Shown piece after piece: positions 48,342-57,644 of a stretch of DNA of 64,000 bases. A model generated the notes under the pieces. That model worked only from the letters and a program-made list of their open reading frames with translations. It had not been told where the DNA came from and ran no database searches. Position 1 is the first letter of the stretch. Each line of letters begins with the position of its first letter. The translations under genes were made by a program, and so were the position numbers. Origin of the DNA: Pseudomonas paraglycinae (GTDB lineage: Bacteria > Pseudomonadota > Gammaproteobacteria > Pseudomonadales > Pseudomonadaceae). Where the stretch lies: the NCBI RefSeq assembly GCF_021601625.1, contig NZ_BQHR01000012.1, forward strand, positions 1 through 64,000. The letters are read 5' to 3'.

Positions 48342-48893
48342 TTACTTCTTCTTTTTCGGGGCGATGACCATGATCAGCTGGCGTCCTTCCATCTTAGGAT
48401 GCTGTTCGACCGAACCGTACTCGAGCAGGTCTTGTTCAACCCGCTTGAGGAGTTCCATCCCCAGCTCCTGGTGGGCCATCTCACGGCCGCGGAATCGCAA
48501 GGATACCTTGGCCCTGTCCCCGTCACTCAGGAAACGTACCAGGTTGCGCAGTTTTACCTGGTAATCCCCTTCCTCCGTCCCTGGACGAAACTTGATTTCT
48601 TTTACCTGAATCTGCTTCTGGTTCTTCTTCGCCGCAGCAATCTGCTTCTTCTTTTCGAAGATCGATTTGCCGTAGTCCATCACCCGGCAAACCGGCGGGA
48701 CTGCGTCGGCAGAGATTTCTACCAGATCAAGCTTTGCTTCTTCAGCAATACGAAGCGCTTCATCAATCGAGACGATGCCAATCTGCTCGCCATCAGCGCC
48801 AATTAACCGAACCTCGCGTGCCGAGATATTCTCGTTGATCGGGGCTTTCGGTGCAGCTCGTTTATCTTGTCTCATTTCACGCTTAATAATAAT
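48342..48893 (-). CDS. infC: translation initiation factor IF-3 (ATT start)
   Basis: A 183-residue IF3. N-terminal domain [25 protein letters not shown], linker, C-terminal domain [20 protein letters not shown] and [16 protein letters not shown]. The likely start is ATT 48893: GGAG, two bases, then ATT ATT ATT AAG CGT GAA ATG. This adds MIIKRE before the first ATG (48875). A rare start on infC is the known device by which IF3 represses its own synthesis. The A of the thrS stop TAA is the first base of this ATT, so the genes overlap by one base. Confidence 0.95.
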   Translation of the reverse strand: MIIKREMRQDKRAAPKAPINENISAREVRLIGADGEQIGIVSIDEALRIAEEAKLDLVEISADAVPPVCRVMDYGKSIFEKKKQIAAAKKNQKQIQVKEIKFRPGTEEGDYQVKLRNLVRFLSDGDRAKVSLRFRGREMAHQELGMELLKRVEQDLLEYGSVEQHPKMEGRQLIMVIAPKKKK

Positions 48894-50815
48894 TACTCCG
48901 AATCTGGGCGACCACGCCGGGAAACCGCTTGCGCGAGAAACTCAGCGAACTGGGCGACGGGCATCGAGCCCAGGTCAGCACCTTCACGAGTACGCACAGC
49001 GACAGTCTGCATCTCGACTTCCTTATCCCCAATAACCAAGAGATATGGAACCTTGAGCAAAGTATGCTCGCGGATTTTAAAGCCGATCTTTTCATTTCTC
49101 AAGTCGGACTTGGCACGAAACCCGCTTTCGTTGAGAGTTTTTTCGACCTGAGCGACGAAATCTGCCTGTTTATCAGTGATATTCATGATCACTGCCTGGG
49201 TTGGCGCCAGCCACGCAGGGAATGCACCTTCGTAGTGCTCGATCAGAATGCCGACGAAACGCTCGAACGAACCGAGGATCGCACGGTGCAACATCACCGG
49301 ATGCTTGCGGCTGTTGTCTTCGGAGACGTATTCGGCTCCCAGACGCACCGGCAGGTTGAAATCGAGCTGCAAGGTACCACACTGCCACACGCGACCGAGG
49401 CAATCTTTCAGCGAGAATTCAATCTTCGGACCGTAGAAAGCGCCCTCACCCGGCTGCAGATCGTACGGCAGACCAGCGCTATCAAGCGCTGCAGCCAGGG
49501 CCGCTTCGGCGCGATCCCACAGCTCGTCGGAACCGACGCGTTTTTCCGGACGAGTGGACAGCTTCATCTCGATGTCTTTAAAGCCGAAGTCGGCATAAAC
49601 ATCCATGGTCAGCTTGATGAACGCTGCGGATTCAGCCTGCATCTGTTCTTCGGTGCAGAAGATGTGGGCGTCGTCCTGAGTGAACGCACGCACACGCATG
49701 ATGCCGTGCAGCGCACCCGACGGCTCGTTGCGATGGCAGGCACCGAACTCGGCCAAGCGCATCGGCAGCTCGCGGTAGCTCTTCAGACCCTGGTTGAACA
49801 CCTGCACGTGGCAAGGGCAGTTCATCGGCTTGATGGCGTAGTCGCGGCTTTCCGACTCGGTGGTGAACATGTTGTCGGCGTAGTTGGCCCAGTGCCCGGA
49901 TTTCTCCCACAGGCTGCGGTCAACGACTTGCGGCGTCTTGATCTCGAGATAGCCGTTGTCGCGCTGCACTTTGCGCATGTACTGCTCGAGAACCTGGTAA
50001 AGCGTCCAGCCATTCGGGTGCCAGAACACCATGCCCGGCGCTTCTTCCTGGGTGTGGAACAGGCCCAGGCGCTTGCCGATCTTGCGGTGATCGCGCTTTT
50101 CAGCTTCTTCGATACGCTGGATGTAAGCAGCCAGTTGCTTCTTGTCAGCCCACGCGGTGCCGTAAACGCGCTGCAATTGCTCGTTCTTGGCATCACCGCG
50201 CCAGTAGGCGCCGGACAGCTTGGTCAGCTTGAAGGATTTCAGGAAGCGAGTGTTCGGCACGTGCGGACCGCGGCACATGTCGACGTATTCTTCGTGATAG
50301 TACAGGCCCATGGCCTGCTCGTTCGGCATGTCCTCGACCAGACGCAGCTTGTAATCTTCGCCACGAGCCTTGAACACTTCGATCACTTCGGCACGCGGAG
50401 TGACTTTCTTGATGACGTCGTATTCAGTGTCGATCAGCTGTTGCATGCGCTGTTCGATGGCCGCCATGTCGTCCGGCGTAAAAGGACGCTCGAAGGCGAT
50501 GTCGTAATAGAAGCCTTCATCAATGACCGGACCGATGACCATTTTGGCCGTCGGGTACAACTGCTTGACCGCGTGGCCAACCAGGTGGGCGCAAGAGTGG
50601 CGAATGATCTCCAGCCCCTCTTCATCCTTTGGCGTGATGATTTGCAGCGTTGCGTCGCTGTCGATGATGTCGCTGGCGTCAACCAGCTTGCCGTTCACCT
50701 TGCCGGCCAGGGTGGCCTTGGCCAGGCCTGCACCGATGGATGCGGCGACCTCGGCTACGGAAACCGGGTGATCGAATGAACGTTGACTGCCGTCGGGAAG
50801 AGTAATAGTTGGCAT
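48893..50815 (-). CDS. thrS: threonyl-tRNA synthetase
   Basis: A 640-residue ThrRS: TGS domain (residues ~1-62; [20 protein letters not shown]), editing domain with [16 protein letters not shown], class II core with MNCPCHV zinc Cys, and anticodon-binding domain at the C-terminus. ATG 50815 follows GAGGAGG. It is the first gene of the thrS-infC-rpmI-rplT cluster. Confidence 0.98.
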   Translation of the reverse strand: MPTITLPDGSQRSFDHPVSVAEVAASIGAGLAKATLAGKVNGKLVDASDIIDSDATLQIITPKDEEGLEIIRHSCAHLVGHAVKQLYPTAKMVIGPVIDEGFYYDIAFERPFTPDDMAAIEQRMQQLIDTEYDVIKKVTPRAEVIEVFKARGEDYKLRLVEDMPNEQAMGLYYHEEYVDMCRGPHVPNTRFLKSFKLTKLSGAYWRGDAKNEQLQRVYGTAWADKKQLAAYIQRIEEAEKRDHRKIGKRLGLFHTQEEAPGMVFWHPNGWTLYQVLEQYMRKVQRDNGYLEIKTPQVVDRSLWEKSGHWANYADNMFTTESESRDYAIKPMNCPCHVQVFNQGLKSYRELPMRLAEFGACHRNEPSGALHGIMRVRAFTQDDAHIFCTEEQMQAESAAFIKLTMDVYADFGFKDIEMKLSTRPEKRVGSDELWDRAEAALAAALDSAGLPYDLQPGEGAFYGPKIEFSLKDCLGRVWQCGTLQLDFNLPVRLGAEYVSEDNSRKHPVMLHRAILGSFERFVGILIEHYEGAFPAWLAPTQAVIMNITDKQADFVAQVEKTLNESGFRAKSDLRNEKIGFKIREHTLLKVPYLLVIGDKEVEMQTVAVRTREGADLGSMPVAQFAEFLAQAVSRRGRPDSE

Positions 50816-51186
50816 GGCGCCTCCTCTCCTAGTGGTGACCCCTACCAAAGGTCACGTGGGTTGGGATGAGCCAGTACAAGATCCGATCCAGGCCATTCAA
50901 TGACGAACGCCTGCCTTACAGCGGCAGGAGCCTTGCGGCCAACCGGAAAACCGAACCAGAGTGACTGGGATTCAAATCAGAAAATTCGTACGCTGCCACT
51001 GCCAGGACTGAAGGTCATCCGGAGCTTGCGAACGCCCGAGCCAGGCATGCTAGCACAGATGAACGGTCACCGATGCACTCTGGTTTTACCGGGAGGCAAA
51101 TCGTCCGTTTTATGCCAGAGTGCTGAACTTGATCGGCCTTAGGCCCCTCAGATAACAAGACATTGACCCACAAGGAGCATCCTCGC
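50816..51186. other. 371-bp divergent region upstream of thrS
   Basis: No gene or tRNA could be built here. It must hold the thrS promoter and leader (minus) and that of the small secreted protein (plus). Several GC dyads exist, but I cannot assign a thrS operator by eye. Confidence 0.5.
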
Positions 51187-51489
51187 ATGCGTCTTAACAC
51201 CCTGCTTGCTGCAGTCGCCCCCCTCGTTTTGCTGCTGCCGTTGAGCGCCCACGCCGACTGGCCGAAGGGCGAGCGTGAGAAATACATGGCTCAGTGCACC
51301 CAGGCGGCCACTCCGCAAATCGGTGCCGCTGCCGCAAAGTCCCACTGCGCGTGCGGTGCCGATGCGATCAAGTCCTACCCGGCCAGCGACATTCAGGCAC
51401 TGATGGACAACAAGGCCAGCCAGGAACTGCAGCAGAAAGCCCTGGGGCAAATTGCCAAATGCAAGGCCAATACACCGGCGAAAAAATGA
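51187..51489 (+). CDS. small secreted protein with conserved-looking cysteines
   Basis: A 100-residue protein with signal peptide MRLNTLLAAVAPLVLLLPLSAHA. The mature part is helical with four Cys (YMAQCTQ, SHCACGAD, AKCKAN), probably two disulfides. ATG 51187 follows AAGGAG at good spacing. Family unknown to me. Confidence 0.8.
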   Translation: MRLNTLLAAVAPLVLLLPLSAHADWPKGEREKYMAQCTQAATPQIGAAAAKSHCACGADAIKSYPASDIQALMDNKASQELQQKALGQIAKCKANTPAKK

Positions 51490-51779
51490 TGGAACAAGCC
51501 TTTTCACTGCCCCCAGCACCGCTGAAAAGCATCTGATTCAGGCCTTTTCGTACGATTTATGCAGGTTTTACAGGTTTTTTTATTGTCTTTATTTTTCGCC
51601 AGAAGCCTTTTAAACCGGGGCCTCCAGCCGAAACAGGCAGTAAAGAAAACACGACTGATTGGCAAACAGCACGTCCGGGGGGCTACCAAAGCGAACATTT
51701 CGACTATGATACCCCAGTGTGCCCAGTTGGCCTGAGCAGCACAGTACTACTGAAAATATATGTTTCTTGGAGATACACC
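51490..51779. other. 290-bp region with cold-shock gene promoter
   Basis: No ORF is supported. A possible extended -10 (CGACTATGAT, 51701-51710) would give a leader of about 60 bases before the cold-shock gene; long leaders are typical of csp genes. A T-rich stretch at 51570-51600 may end the upstream transcript. Confidence 0.45.
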
Positions 51780-51992
51780 ATGTCTAATCGCCAAACCGGC
51801 ACCGTTAAATGGTTCAACGATGAAAAAGGCTTCGGCTTCATCACTCCTCAAGGTGGCGGTGACGACCTGTTCGTACACTTCAAAGCTATCGAATCCGACG
51901 GTTTCAAAAGCCTGAAAGAAGGCCAGACCGTTTCCTTCGTGGCTGAGAAAGGCCAAAAGGGTATGCAAGCTGCACAAGTTCGCCCAGAGTAA
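51780..51992 (+). CDS. cold-shock protein (CspA family)
   Basis: A 70-residue single-stranded nucleic-acid chaperone: [18 protein letters not shown] contains RNP1, and DLFVHFKAI contains RNP2. ATG 51780 follows TTGGAG. It resembles the Pseudomonas CapB/CspD-size proteins; which paralogue it is cannot be told from this alone. Confidence 0.96.
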   Translation: MSNRQTGTVKWFNDEKGFGFITPQGGGDDLFVHFKAIESDGFKSLKEGQTVSFVAEKGQKGMQAAQVRPE

Positions 51993-52006
51993 TTTCCCGG
52001 CGCACT

Positions 52007-52038
52007 AAAAAAACCCCGTCCATGTGACGGGGTTTTTT
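52007..52038. terminator. terminator of the cold-shock gene
   Basis: AAAAAAACCCCGTC-CATGT-GACGGGGTTTTTT. It can also serve the convergent lipoprotein gene. Confidence 0.9.
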
Positions 52039-52064
52039 ATGGGTGAAACAAACGCCCGAAAGGC

Positions 52065-52382
52065 TCAGCCGCAGTTGACGCGGGTGACTACCAGGTTCTG
52101 ATCGGTATTCAGGTTGAGGCGATCGGAGCGGTACTCCAAAGTAATCATGTCATTCGGCTTGAGGAATCGGGCGTTCTGCGCACCGGCTTTCTTGCGCGCT
52201 TGCTCCAATAGTTCCGGCGAAGCTTTCTTGCCGAGAGCGAACTCCGCAGCCGATGCTTCACAACGACCATGTCCGGCCTCAGTCGCCACGGGATCCTTCT
52301 GCGACTCGCTGGAGGTCGTAGAGCAACCAGCCAACAGAGCAACGGCCATCAGTGCACCCAGTGACGCGAACTTCCAAGGCAT
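52065..52382 (-). CDS. I78-family protease-inhibitor-like lipoprotein
   Basis: A 105-residue lipoprotein: signal MPWKFASLGALMAVALLAGC with lipobox LLAGC. The C-terminal half MITLEYRSDRLNLNTDQNLVVTRVNCG matches the I78 inhibitor family (potato-inhibitor-I-like fold). Two Cys in the mature part (GRCEAS and VNCG) likely pair. ATG 52382 follows GGAGG. Role: a possible periplasmic protease inhibitor. Confidence 0.85.
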   Translation of the reverse strand: MPWKFASLGALMAVALLAGCSTTSSESQKDPVATEAGHGRCEASAAEFALGKKASPELLEQARKKAGAQNARFLKPNDMITLEYRSDRLNLNTDQNLVVTRVNCG

Positions 52383-52549
52383 TGAAGCCTCCTTATTTCA
52401 ATTTTGAGCAGAGATCGTGCGACCGCCAATACGGCGTTTGGTTTCACGGTGAGTGCTATCACCCTGCCCCACGATCGGAAAAACGCCGAGTGTGCCTGAG
52501 CAACGTCTGAAGCTTCACCCCGTAAAACGTCACTGAATATTAATGACGC

Positions 52550-52855
52550 TCAGTAGACATCTATGTAATCGAAGGGAGGATTTGGCCAGTTGTCCTTGAG
52601 CGCGTTGAAGATCTGCATGACCCAGACTTCGTCGTTGGCCGCGACATTTCCCACGTATCCCGAGCCTTTTGCCCAAGTCTCCAGACGAAACAGCAGGCCA
52701 TCGATGTCCTGGCCGCCAGTGACACCCGAAGAGATATAGGCAATGCCACCCTTGGTCACGCGCAGTTGAGTGTGTTCGTCATCACTGGCTGACGCCAGCA
52801 TCCGGCGGACAGCATCAAGGGTCAGGCCGTCGGGGCTATTCAAATCGATCTGCAC
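52550..52855 (-). CDS. conserved-looking small protein, unknown
   Basis: A 101-residue acidic protein with GTG start 52855, chosen because AAGGA is 7 bases upstream. The longest frame (to 53212) would run antisense through the next gene. It starts as MQIDLNSPDGLTLDAVRRMLAS and ends WPNPPFDYIDVY, with a pattern of beta and helix in between. No signal, no Cys. Not recognised. Divergent from the gene at 52985. Confidence 0.65.
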   Translation of the reverse strand: MQIDLNSPDGLTLDAVRRMLASASDDEHTQLRVTKGGIAYISSGVTGGQDIDGLLFRLETWAKGSGYVGNVAANDEVWVMQIFNALKDNWPNPPFDYIDVY

Positions 52856-52984
52856 AGCGCAATCCTTGTTTTTTTGCGGAAACGACCAAGTGTCGCATAG
52901 CCCTGCGCTCATGCCTAAGTCGCAGTGCCAAACGCTCGGCAAAGTGGTTAACTCAAAACTCCGATCCCGCGACCGAGCCTTGCC

Positions 52985-53194
52985 ATGACCACCGTAAGCA
53001 CCGCCGACATCAAGGCCGCCTGGCCGCAAGGGCACAGCTCTTACAGTCCGGGCAGTCCGGAGGAATTGGCATTGATCAGCATTGACTTGCTGGTGAAGGC
53101 GCTGGGAACGCAAGGCGCGCAGTCGTTCATCGCCCAGTTGTTCGAAAAGTATCCCGATGACTTCAAAGGCACATCGGACACCGAGAGGGAGTAA
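52985..53194 (+). CDS. small acidic protein, unknown
   Basis: A 69-residue protein, mostly helical (SPEELALISIDLLVKALGTQGAQSFIAQLFEKYP). The ribosome site is weak, and the frame overlaps only an unused minus-strand extension. It is followed closely by the rbs operon terminator. Function unknown. Confidence 0.55.
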   Translation: MTTVSTADIKAAWPQGHSSYSPGSPEELALISIDLLVKALGTQGAQSFIAQLFEKYPDDFKGTSDTERE

Positions 53195-53196
53195 AA

Positions 53197-53220
53197 GCCC
53201 GCAAGCTGGCACCTGCGGGC
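53197..53220 (-). terminator. terminator of the rbs operon
   Basis: Minus strand GCCCGCA-GGTGCCAGCT-TGCGGGC followed by TTTT. It lies 8 bp past the nucleoside hydrolase stop. Confidence 0.7.
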
Positions 53221-53227
53221 GTATCGC

Positions 53228-54256
53228 TTACTTCAGACGTTTCAGACGCTCGGTCAGCAGATCGAAAAAGCCTTGGGCGTCACCGTTCTCCACCCAGAAG
53301 GCGTTCTTCGGCGCCTTGAGGCCGTCATACCAGTCGACAATAGTCTGGCCGAAGGTCGGGCCTTCACGGCTGTCGACCACCACATTCACCGACCGGCCAG
53401 TGAACAGCTCAGGCTTGAGCAGATAAGCCACGACGGTGGCGTCATGCACAGGACCACCCGGAATGCCGTAGTGCTCCATATCGCCTTTGATGTACTCGTT
53501 GAGGATGTCGCCGACAATCTTGCTCGCATTGTTGTTCAGCGCCGCGATCTGCTTCAGGCGCGCATCGCTGGTCAGGATCTTGTGGGTCACATCCAGTGGC
53601 AGGTAAGTCAGTTTCACCCCGCTTTTAAGCACCACTTCCGCTGCTTGCGGGTCGGCGTACAGGTTGAACTCGGCCACCGGCGTGATGTTGCCGCCATTGA
53701 AGTGGGCGCCACCCATGATCACCACTTCCTTGATCCCCTGAACAATCTCCGGCTCCTGGATCAGCGCCAGGGCCAGGTTGGTCTGCGGGCCGAGCATCGC
53801 GATGGTGATGCTGTGCGGCTTGGCTTTTTTCAGGGTGTCGATCAGGTAGTTGACCGCATTGCCTTCGGCCAGGCCTTTTTTCGGTTCGTGCACGGTGACA
53901 CCCGACAGGCCTTCCTTGCCATGGATGTTTTCGGCGTAGATCGGCGTGCGCATCAACGGTTTTGGCGCGCCGGCGTACACCGGAATCTCTTCCCGCTCTG
54001 CCCACTCACGGGCCAACCGCGCATTGCGCGAAGTCTTGTCCAGACGCACGTTGCCGGCCACGGTGGTGAACGCGCGAATGTTCAGCTCCTCCGGTGAGGC
54101 CATGGCTAACAACAGGGCGACCACGTCGTCGGCGCCCGGATCGGTGTCGATGATCAGGTCGATCTTTTCCGCCGCTTGGGCGCCGGTCGCGGTTATCACG
54201 GACAAAAGCAGCAGACTCCGAATCAATTGATGCATTTTTTGAGCATAGCGGTGCAT
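53228..54256 (-). CDS. secreted inosine/uridine-preferring nucleoside hydrolase
   Basis: A 342-residue nucleoside hydrolase. The calcium-binding signature DTDPGADDVVALLLA is intact, with VIMGGAHFNGGNITPVAEFN and HDATVVAYLL completing the site. It has a signal peptide (up to ATGAQA), so it should release ribose from nucleosides in the periplasm. ATG 54256 follows AAGGA. It is the last gene of the rbs operon, 44 bp after rbsD, and so feeds ribose to RbsB. Confidence 0.9.
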   Translation of the reverse strand: MHRYAQKMHQLIRSLLLLSVITATGAQAAEKIDLIIDTDPGADDVVALLLAMASPEELNIRAFTTVAGNVRLDKTSRNARLAREWAEREEIPVYAGAPKPLMRTPIYAENIHGKEGLSGVTVHEPKKGLAEGNAVNYLIDTLKKAKPHSITIAMLGPQTNLALALIQEPEIVQGIKEVVIMGGAHFNGGNITPVAEFNLYADPQAAEVVLKSGVKLTYLPLDVTHKILTSDARLKQIAALNNNASKIVGDILNEYIKGDMEHYGIPGGPVHDATVVAYLLKPELFTGRSVNVVVDSREGPTFGQTIVDWYDGLKAPKNAFWVENGDAQGFFDLLTERLKRLK

Positions 54257-54300
54257 GGCGCATTCCTTGTGCAGATGAAATCAAAAGGGGCGAACCCTGT

Positions 54301-54705
54301 TTAGAACGTAACTCCAGACACCAGCACGATGTTGCAGTACGGCTGGCATTCGCCCGTACGAACGATCGCTCGTGCCTGTCGGCTGAGTACTTTGAATTGC
54401 TCGTGACTGAGCAGGTCACGCCGCCCCAGCGAGCCTTCGTCATTCAGCTCGTCCAGCGTGGACAGCGCAGTCGGTTGCTTGTCGAAAATCTCCTTGGCCA
54501 GCGCGTGGCTTTCCACCTGCATCTCGCTGAGCACGACTTTCAGGGTGCTGACGAAATCCGGCACGCCATGCGTCAACGCCAGGTCGATCAGTTCGACACC
54601 CGGCGGCACCGGCAGGCCGGCATCGCCGATCACGACCATGTCGCCGTGGCCGAGGGAAGCAATCAGCCGCGACAGGGCGACATTGAGCAAAGGAGTCTTT
54701 TTCAT
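54301..54705 (-). CDS. rbsD: D-ribose pyranase
   Basis: A 134-residue RbsD that converts beta-pyranose to furanose ribose. [30 protein letters not shown] and the C-terminal [16 protein letters not shown] match the family. Its ATG overlaps the rbsK stop (ATGA). Confidence 0.96.
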   Translation of the reverse strand: MKKTPLLNVALSRLIASLGHGDMVVIGDAGLPVPPGVELIDLALTHGVPDFVSTLKVVLSEMQVESHALAKEIFDKQPTALSTLDELNDEGSLGRRDLLSHEQFKVLSRQARAIVRTGECQPYCNIVLVSGVTF

Positions 54706-55619
54706 GCGGGTTTGAATGCCTGTACGTCGGAGGTGGTGGGAATGGACGGCTGGGCACCTGCCCGGGTAACCGACAGGGCCGCAGCGACCTGCCCGAAACG
54801 AATGGCCTCGTCCTCGGTTCTGCCGGCCGCCAGTGCCGCCGAAAATCCGCCGACAAACGTATCCCCGGCGGCGGTGGTATCGACCGCCTTCACTTTGGGT
54901 GCAGGAAAATGCTGGTAACCCGTGCCGTTGGCGAACAACGAGCCTTGAGCCCCCAGCGTGATGATGACCTTGCCGGCGCCCAGTGACATCAGGTGCGCAG
55001 CGGCTTTTTCAGCGGTCGCCAGCGAGTCCACCGGCAAACCGCTGAGGGCGGCGGCCTCGCTCTCGTTGGGAATCAGGTAATCGATGGCGGCAAACCAGTC
55101 TGCCGGCAGCGGGCGACTGGCCGGCGCAGGGTTGAGGATGACCGTCTTGCCCAGTTCACGTCCACGTTTCAGCGCATGGCCTACCGTGGCGTCGGGGATT
55201 TCCAATTGGCAGATGATCACGTCGGCCGCTTGCAGCACGGCGTCGAACCGGTCGATGACCGCCGGGGTCATCGAACCATTGGCGCCGGCCACGATGACAA
55301 TCGCGTTCTGACTGTTGTCATCGACCACGATCAGCGCCACGCCACTGGAATCCTCCACCACGCTGACCGCCTGACAATCGATCTGCTCGGCCAGCAACGC
55401 GTGGCGCAATTGCACGCCATAGTCATCGTTGCCGACACAGCCGACCATCGACACCTGCGCACCCAGCCGTGCAGCGGCTACCGCCTGATTGGCGCCCTTG
55501 CCGCCGGACACAGTCGCGAAAGAATGGCCGATCAGCGTCTCACCGCCCCGGGGCAAGCGCGGCGCCCGAGTGACCAGGTCCATGTTCAGGCTGCCTATTA
55601 CCACTACATTTGCGGACAT
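54702..55619 (-). CDS. rbsK: ribokinase
   Basis: A 305-residue PfkB-family ribokinase. [23 protein letters not shown] at the start, [15 protein letters not shown] substrate site, and [17 protein letters not shown] with the catalytic Asp. It is 24 bp after rbsR. Confidence 0.96.
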   Translation of the reverse strand: MSANVVVIGSLNMDLVTRAPRLPRGGETLIGHSFATVSGGKGANQAVAAARLGAQVSMVGCVGNDDYGVQLRHALLAEQIDCQAVSVVEDSSGVALIVVDDNSQNAIVIVAGANGSMTPAVIDRFDAVLQAADVIICQLEIPDATVGHALKRGRELGKTVILNPAPASRPLPADWFAAIDYLIPNESEAAALSGLPVDSLATAEKAAAHLMSLGAGKVIITLGAQGSLFANGTGYQHFPAPKVKAVDTTAAGDTFVGGFSAALAAGRTEDEAIRFGQVAAALSVTRAGAQPSIPTTSDVQAFKPA

Positions 55620-55643
55620 ACATCATTACTCATCAATTCGGTT

Positions 55644-56663
55644 TCAGCGGTATTCGGTGAACACCCCGGACAGCGGTGCAGTCGATTCGCGCAGGACAAT
55701 ACTCGGGGTCACGATCCGCTGATCCGTCGCCAGATCCGGGGTGGCAATTCTTCGCAACAACACTTCCGCGGCCATCTCGCCCAGTTGCAGGATCGACTGG
55801 CCCACGGTCGTCAGCGCTGGATACACGTAACGACTCATCTGGATATCGTCGAAGCCGATCACCGACAGCTCGGCGGGCACGCGCACGTTACGTTCCGCCG
55901 CCGCTCGCAACACGCCAATGCCGATCATGTCGTTACCGGCAAAGATCGCGCTCGGCGGGTTGTGCTCAAGCAGAACCGAAGCCGCGTTGTAACCGCCGGT
56001 GCTGGTGAAGTCGCTTTCCAGCATGCGCGACGGGGCCACTTCAACACCCGCCTCTTTCAGCGCTCGAGCAAAACCGGCCTGACGCATTTGCGCGACGCTG
56101 GTACTCGTCGGACCACCGATCGTGGCGATATCGCGATGACCGAGCTCAAGCAAATGCCGCGTCGCGAGGTACGCGCCATATTCGTGATCGATGCGCACCA
56201 GGTCGGCGTCCACGCCTTCGAGTCCACGGTCGACGATCACCATCGGCGTCTTTACGCCCGCCAGTCCTTGCGCCAGACCACTGTCGCCACCCGCAGAGGC
56301 GACGATCAAGCCGTCGATGCGCTTTTCCAACAGGACCCGCAGGTAGCTGCGCTGCTTGTCCGGGTTGTCGTCGGAGTTGCAGAGAATCACGCAGTAGCCG
56401 TTACGCTCGCAATAATCCTCGATCCCGCGCGCCAGTTCGGCGAAGTACGGGTTGAGGCTGTTGGGCACCAGCAAACCAATGGTGGCGGTGGTTTTCGCTT
56501 TCAGCGAACGGGCCACCGCGCTCGGCACATAGTCGAGACTCTTGATGGCCGCCTCGACCTTGAGCCGCACTTCTTCGCTCACCGGTCGGGTCTTGTTTAC
56601 TACGTGGGACACGGTCGTGTAGGAAATTCCTGCAAGTGCCGCCACATCCTTGATCGTTGCCAT
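55644..56663 (-). CDS. rbsR: LacI-family repressor of the ribose operon
   Basis: A 339-residue LacI/GalR protein: HTH MATIKDVAALAGISYTTVSHVVNKTRPVSEEVR with hinge YVPSAVARSLK, and periplasmic-binding-like effector domain. It lies inside the rbs operon (3 bp after rbsC), and a LacI-type palindrome is at 60300-60313 ahead of rbsB. Confidence 0.95.
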   Translation of the reverse strand: MATIKDVAALAGISYTTVSHVVNKTRPVSEEVRLKVEAAIKSLDYVPSAVARSLKAKTTATIGLLVPNSLNPYFAELARGIEDYCERNGYCVILCNSDDNPDKQRSYLRVLLEKRIDGLIVASAGGDSGLAQGLAGVKTPMVIVDRGLEGVDADLVRIDHEYGAYLATRHLLELGHRDIATIGGPTSTSVAQMRQAGFARALKEAGVEVAPSRMLESDFTSTGGYNAASVLLEHNPPSAIFAGNDMIGIGVLRAAAERNVRVPAELSVIGFDDIQMSRYVYPALTTVGQSILQLGEMAAEVLLRRIATPDLATDQRIVTPSIVLRESTAPLSGVFTEYR

Positions 56664-56666
56664 TTA

Positions 56667-57644
56667 TCAGCCCCGTCGGCTTGCGCGTTGACTGCGATAG
56701 GTGTCGAGCACCACGGCGATCACGATCACCGCACCGGTGATGATGCGCTTGGTCGGCTCGGTCGCGCCAATCTGCGCCAGACCGGCCGCCAGGACGGAGA
56801 TGATCAACACACCGAAAAAGGTGCTGATCACCGAACCACGTCCGCCCATCAGGCTGGTGCCGCCGATCACCACGGCAGCGATGACTTGCAGCTCAAGGCC
56901 GGAACCAGCGTTCGGGTCGGCCGCTTCCAGCCGGGAAATCTGGAACAGCGCCGCAATGCCGGCGAGCAGCCCCATCAGGCTGAACACCAGAATTTTGTAG
57001 GGCTTGGGATTGATCCCCGCCAGACGCACCGCTTCTTCGTTGGTGCCAATGCCGATCAGATAGCGGCCGAACACGGTACGGGTCAGAACGGCCTGGGCAA
57101 CGAAAATGACCAGCAAGGCGATGATGAACGACGGCGAAATGCCGAAGGCGATCGGGTTCGACAGCCAGGCGAAGGAATCACCGATATAGGCCGTGCGCGA
57201 ACCGGTCATCTGATAAGCCAGGCCACGGGCCATTTCCAGAACACCGAGCGACACAATGAATGACGGAATTCGCCACGCCACGGTAATCGAGCCGGTCACC
57301 GTGCCGGCCAACGCCGCGACGGCCATCCCCAACAAGGCAGCCGGCAATACGCTCCAGCCCCAGCCAAGAATCGCCACGCTGACGGTAGATGCCGCGAGCG
57401 CCAGTACCGAGCCTACCGACAGGTCGATCCCGCCGATGATCAGGACGAACGTCATGCCCACCGCCAGAACCATCAGGTCGGGAATCTGGTTGGCCAGGGT
57501 GCTGAAGGTGTTGTACGACAGGAAATGGCTGCTCATGACCGAGAACAGCGCAATCATTGCCAGCAACGCGCCGGCCAGGCCCAGGTAAGTGCCGAGGCCG
57601 TAGAAGTTGCCACTGGATTTGCCGGCGGAAGATGCAGTTTTCAT
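56667..57644 (-). CDS. rbsC: ribose ABC transporter permease
   Basis: A 325-residue permease with about ten hydrophobic helices and the EAA-like loop GIGTNEEAVRLAGINPKPYK. Its ATG overlaps the rbsA stop (ATGA). Confidence 0.95.
   Translation of the reverse strand: MKTASSAGKSSGNFYGLGTYLGLAGALLAMIALFSVMSSHFLSYNTFSTLANQIPDLMVLAVGMTFVLIIGGIDLSVGSVLALAASTVSVAILGWGWSVLPAALLGMAVAALAGTVTGSITVAWRIPSFIVSLGVLEMARGLAYQMTGSRTAYIGDSFAWLSNPIAFGISPSFIIALLVIFVAQAVLTRTVFGRYLIGIGTNEEAVRLAGINPKPYKILVFSLMGLLAGIAALFQISRLEAADPNAGSGLELQVIAAVVIGGTSLMGGRGSVISTFFGVLIISVLAAGLAQIGATEPTKRIITGAVIVIAVVLDTYRSQRASRRG

Noticed and set aside
48929-50779. 616-codon plus-strand ORF
   Set aside because: It is antisense to thrS.
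50890-51060. Possible tRNA upstream of thrS (GGGATTCAAATC)
   Set aside because: The stem bases around the apparent T loop do not pair on either strand.
52856-53212. Extension of the 52550 gene to 220 residues
   Set aside because: A GTG with AAGGA at proper spacing lies at 52855, and the extension is antisense to the 52985 gene.
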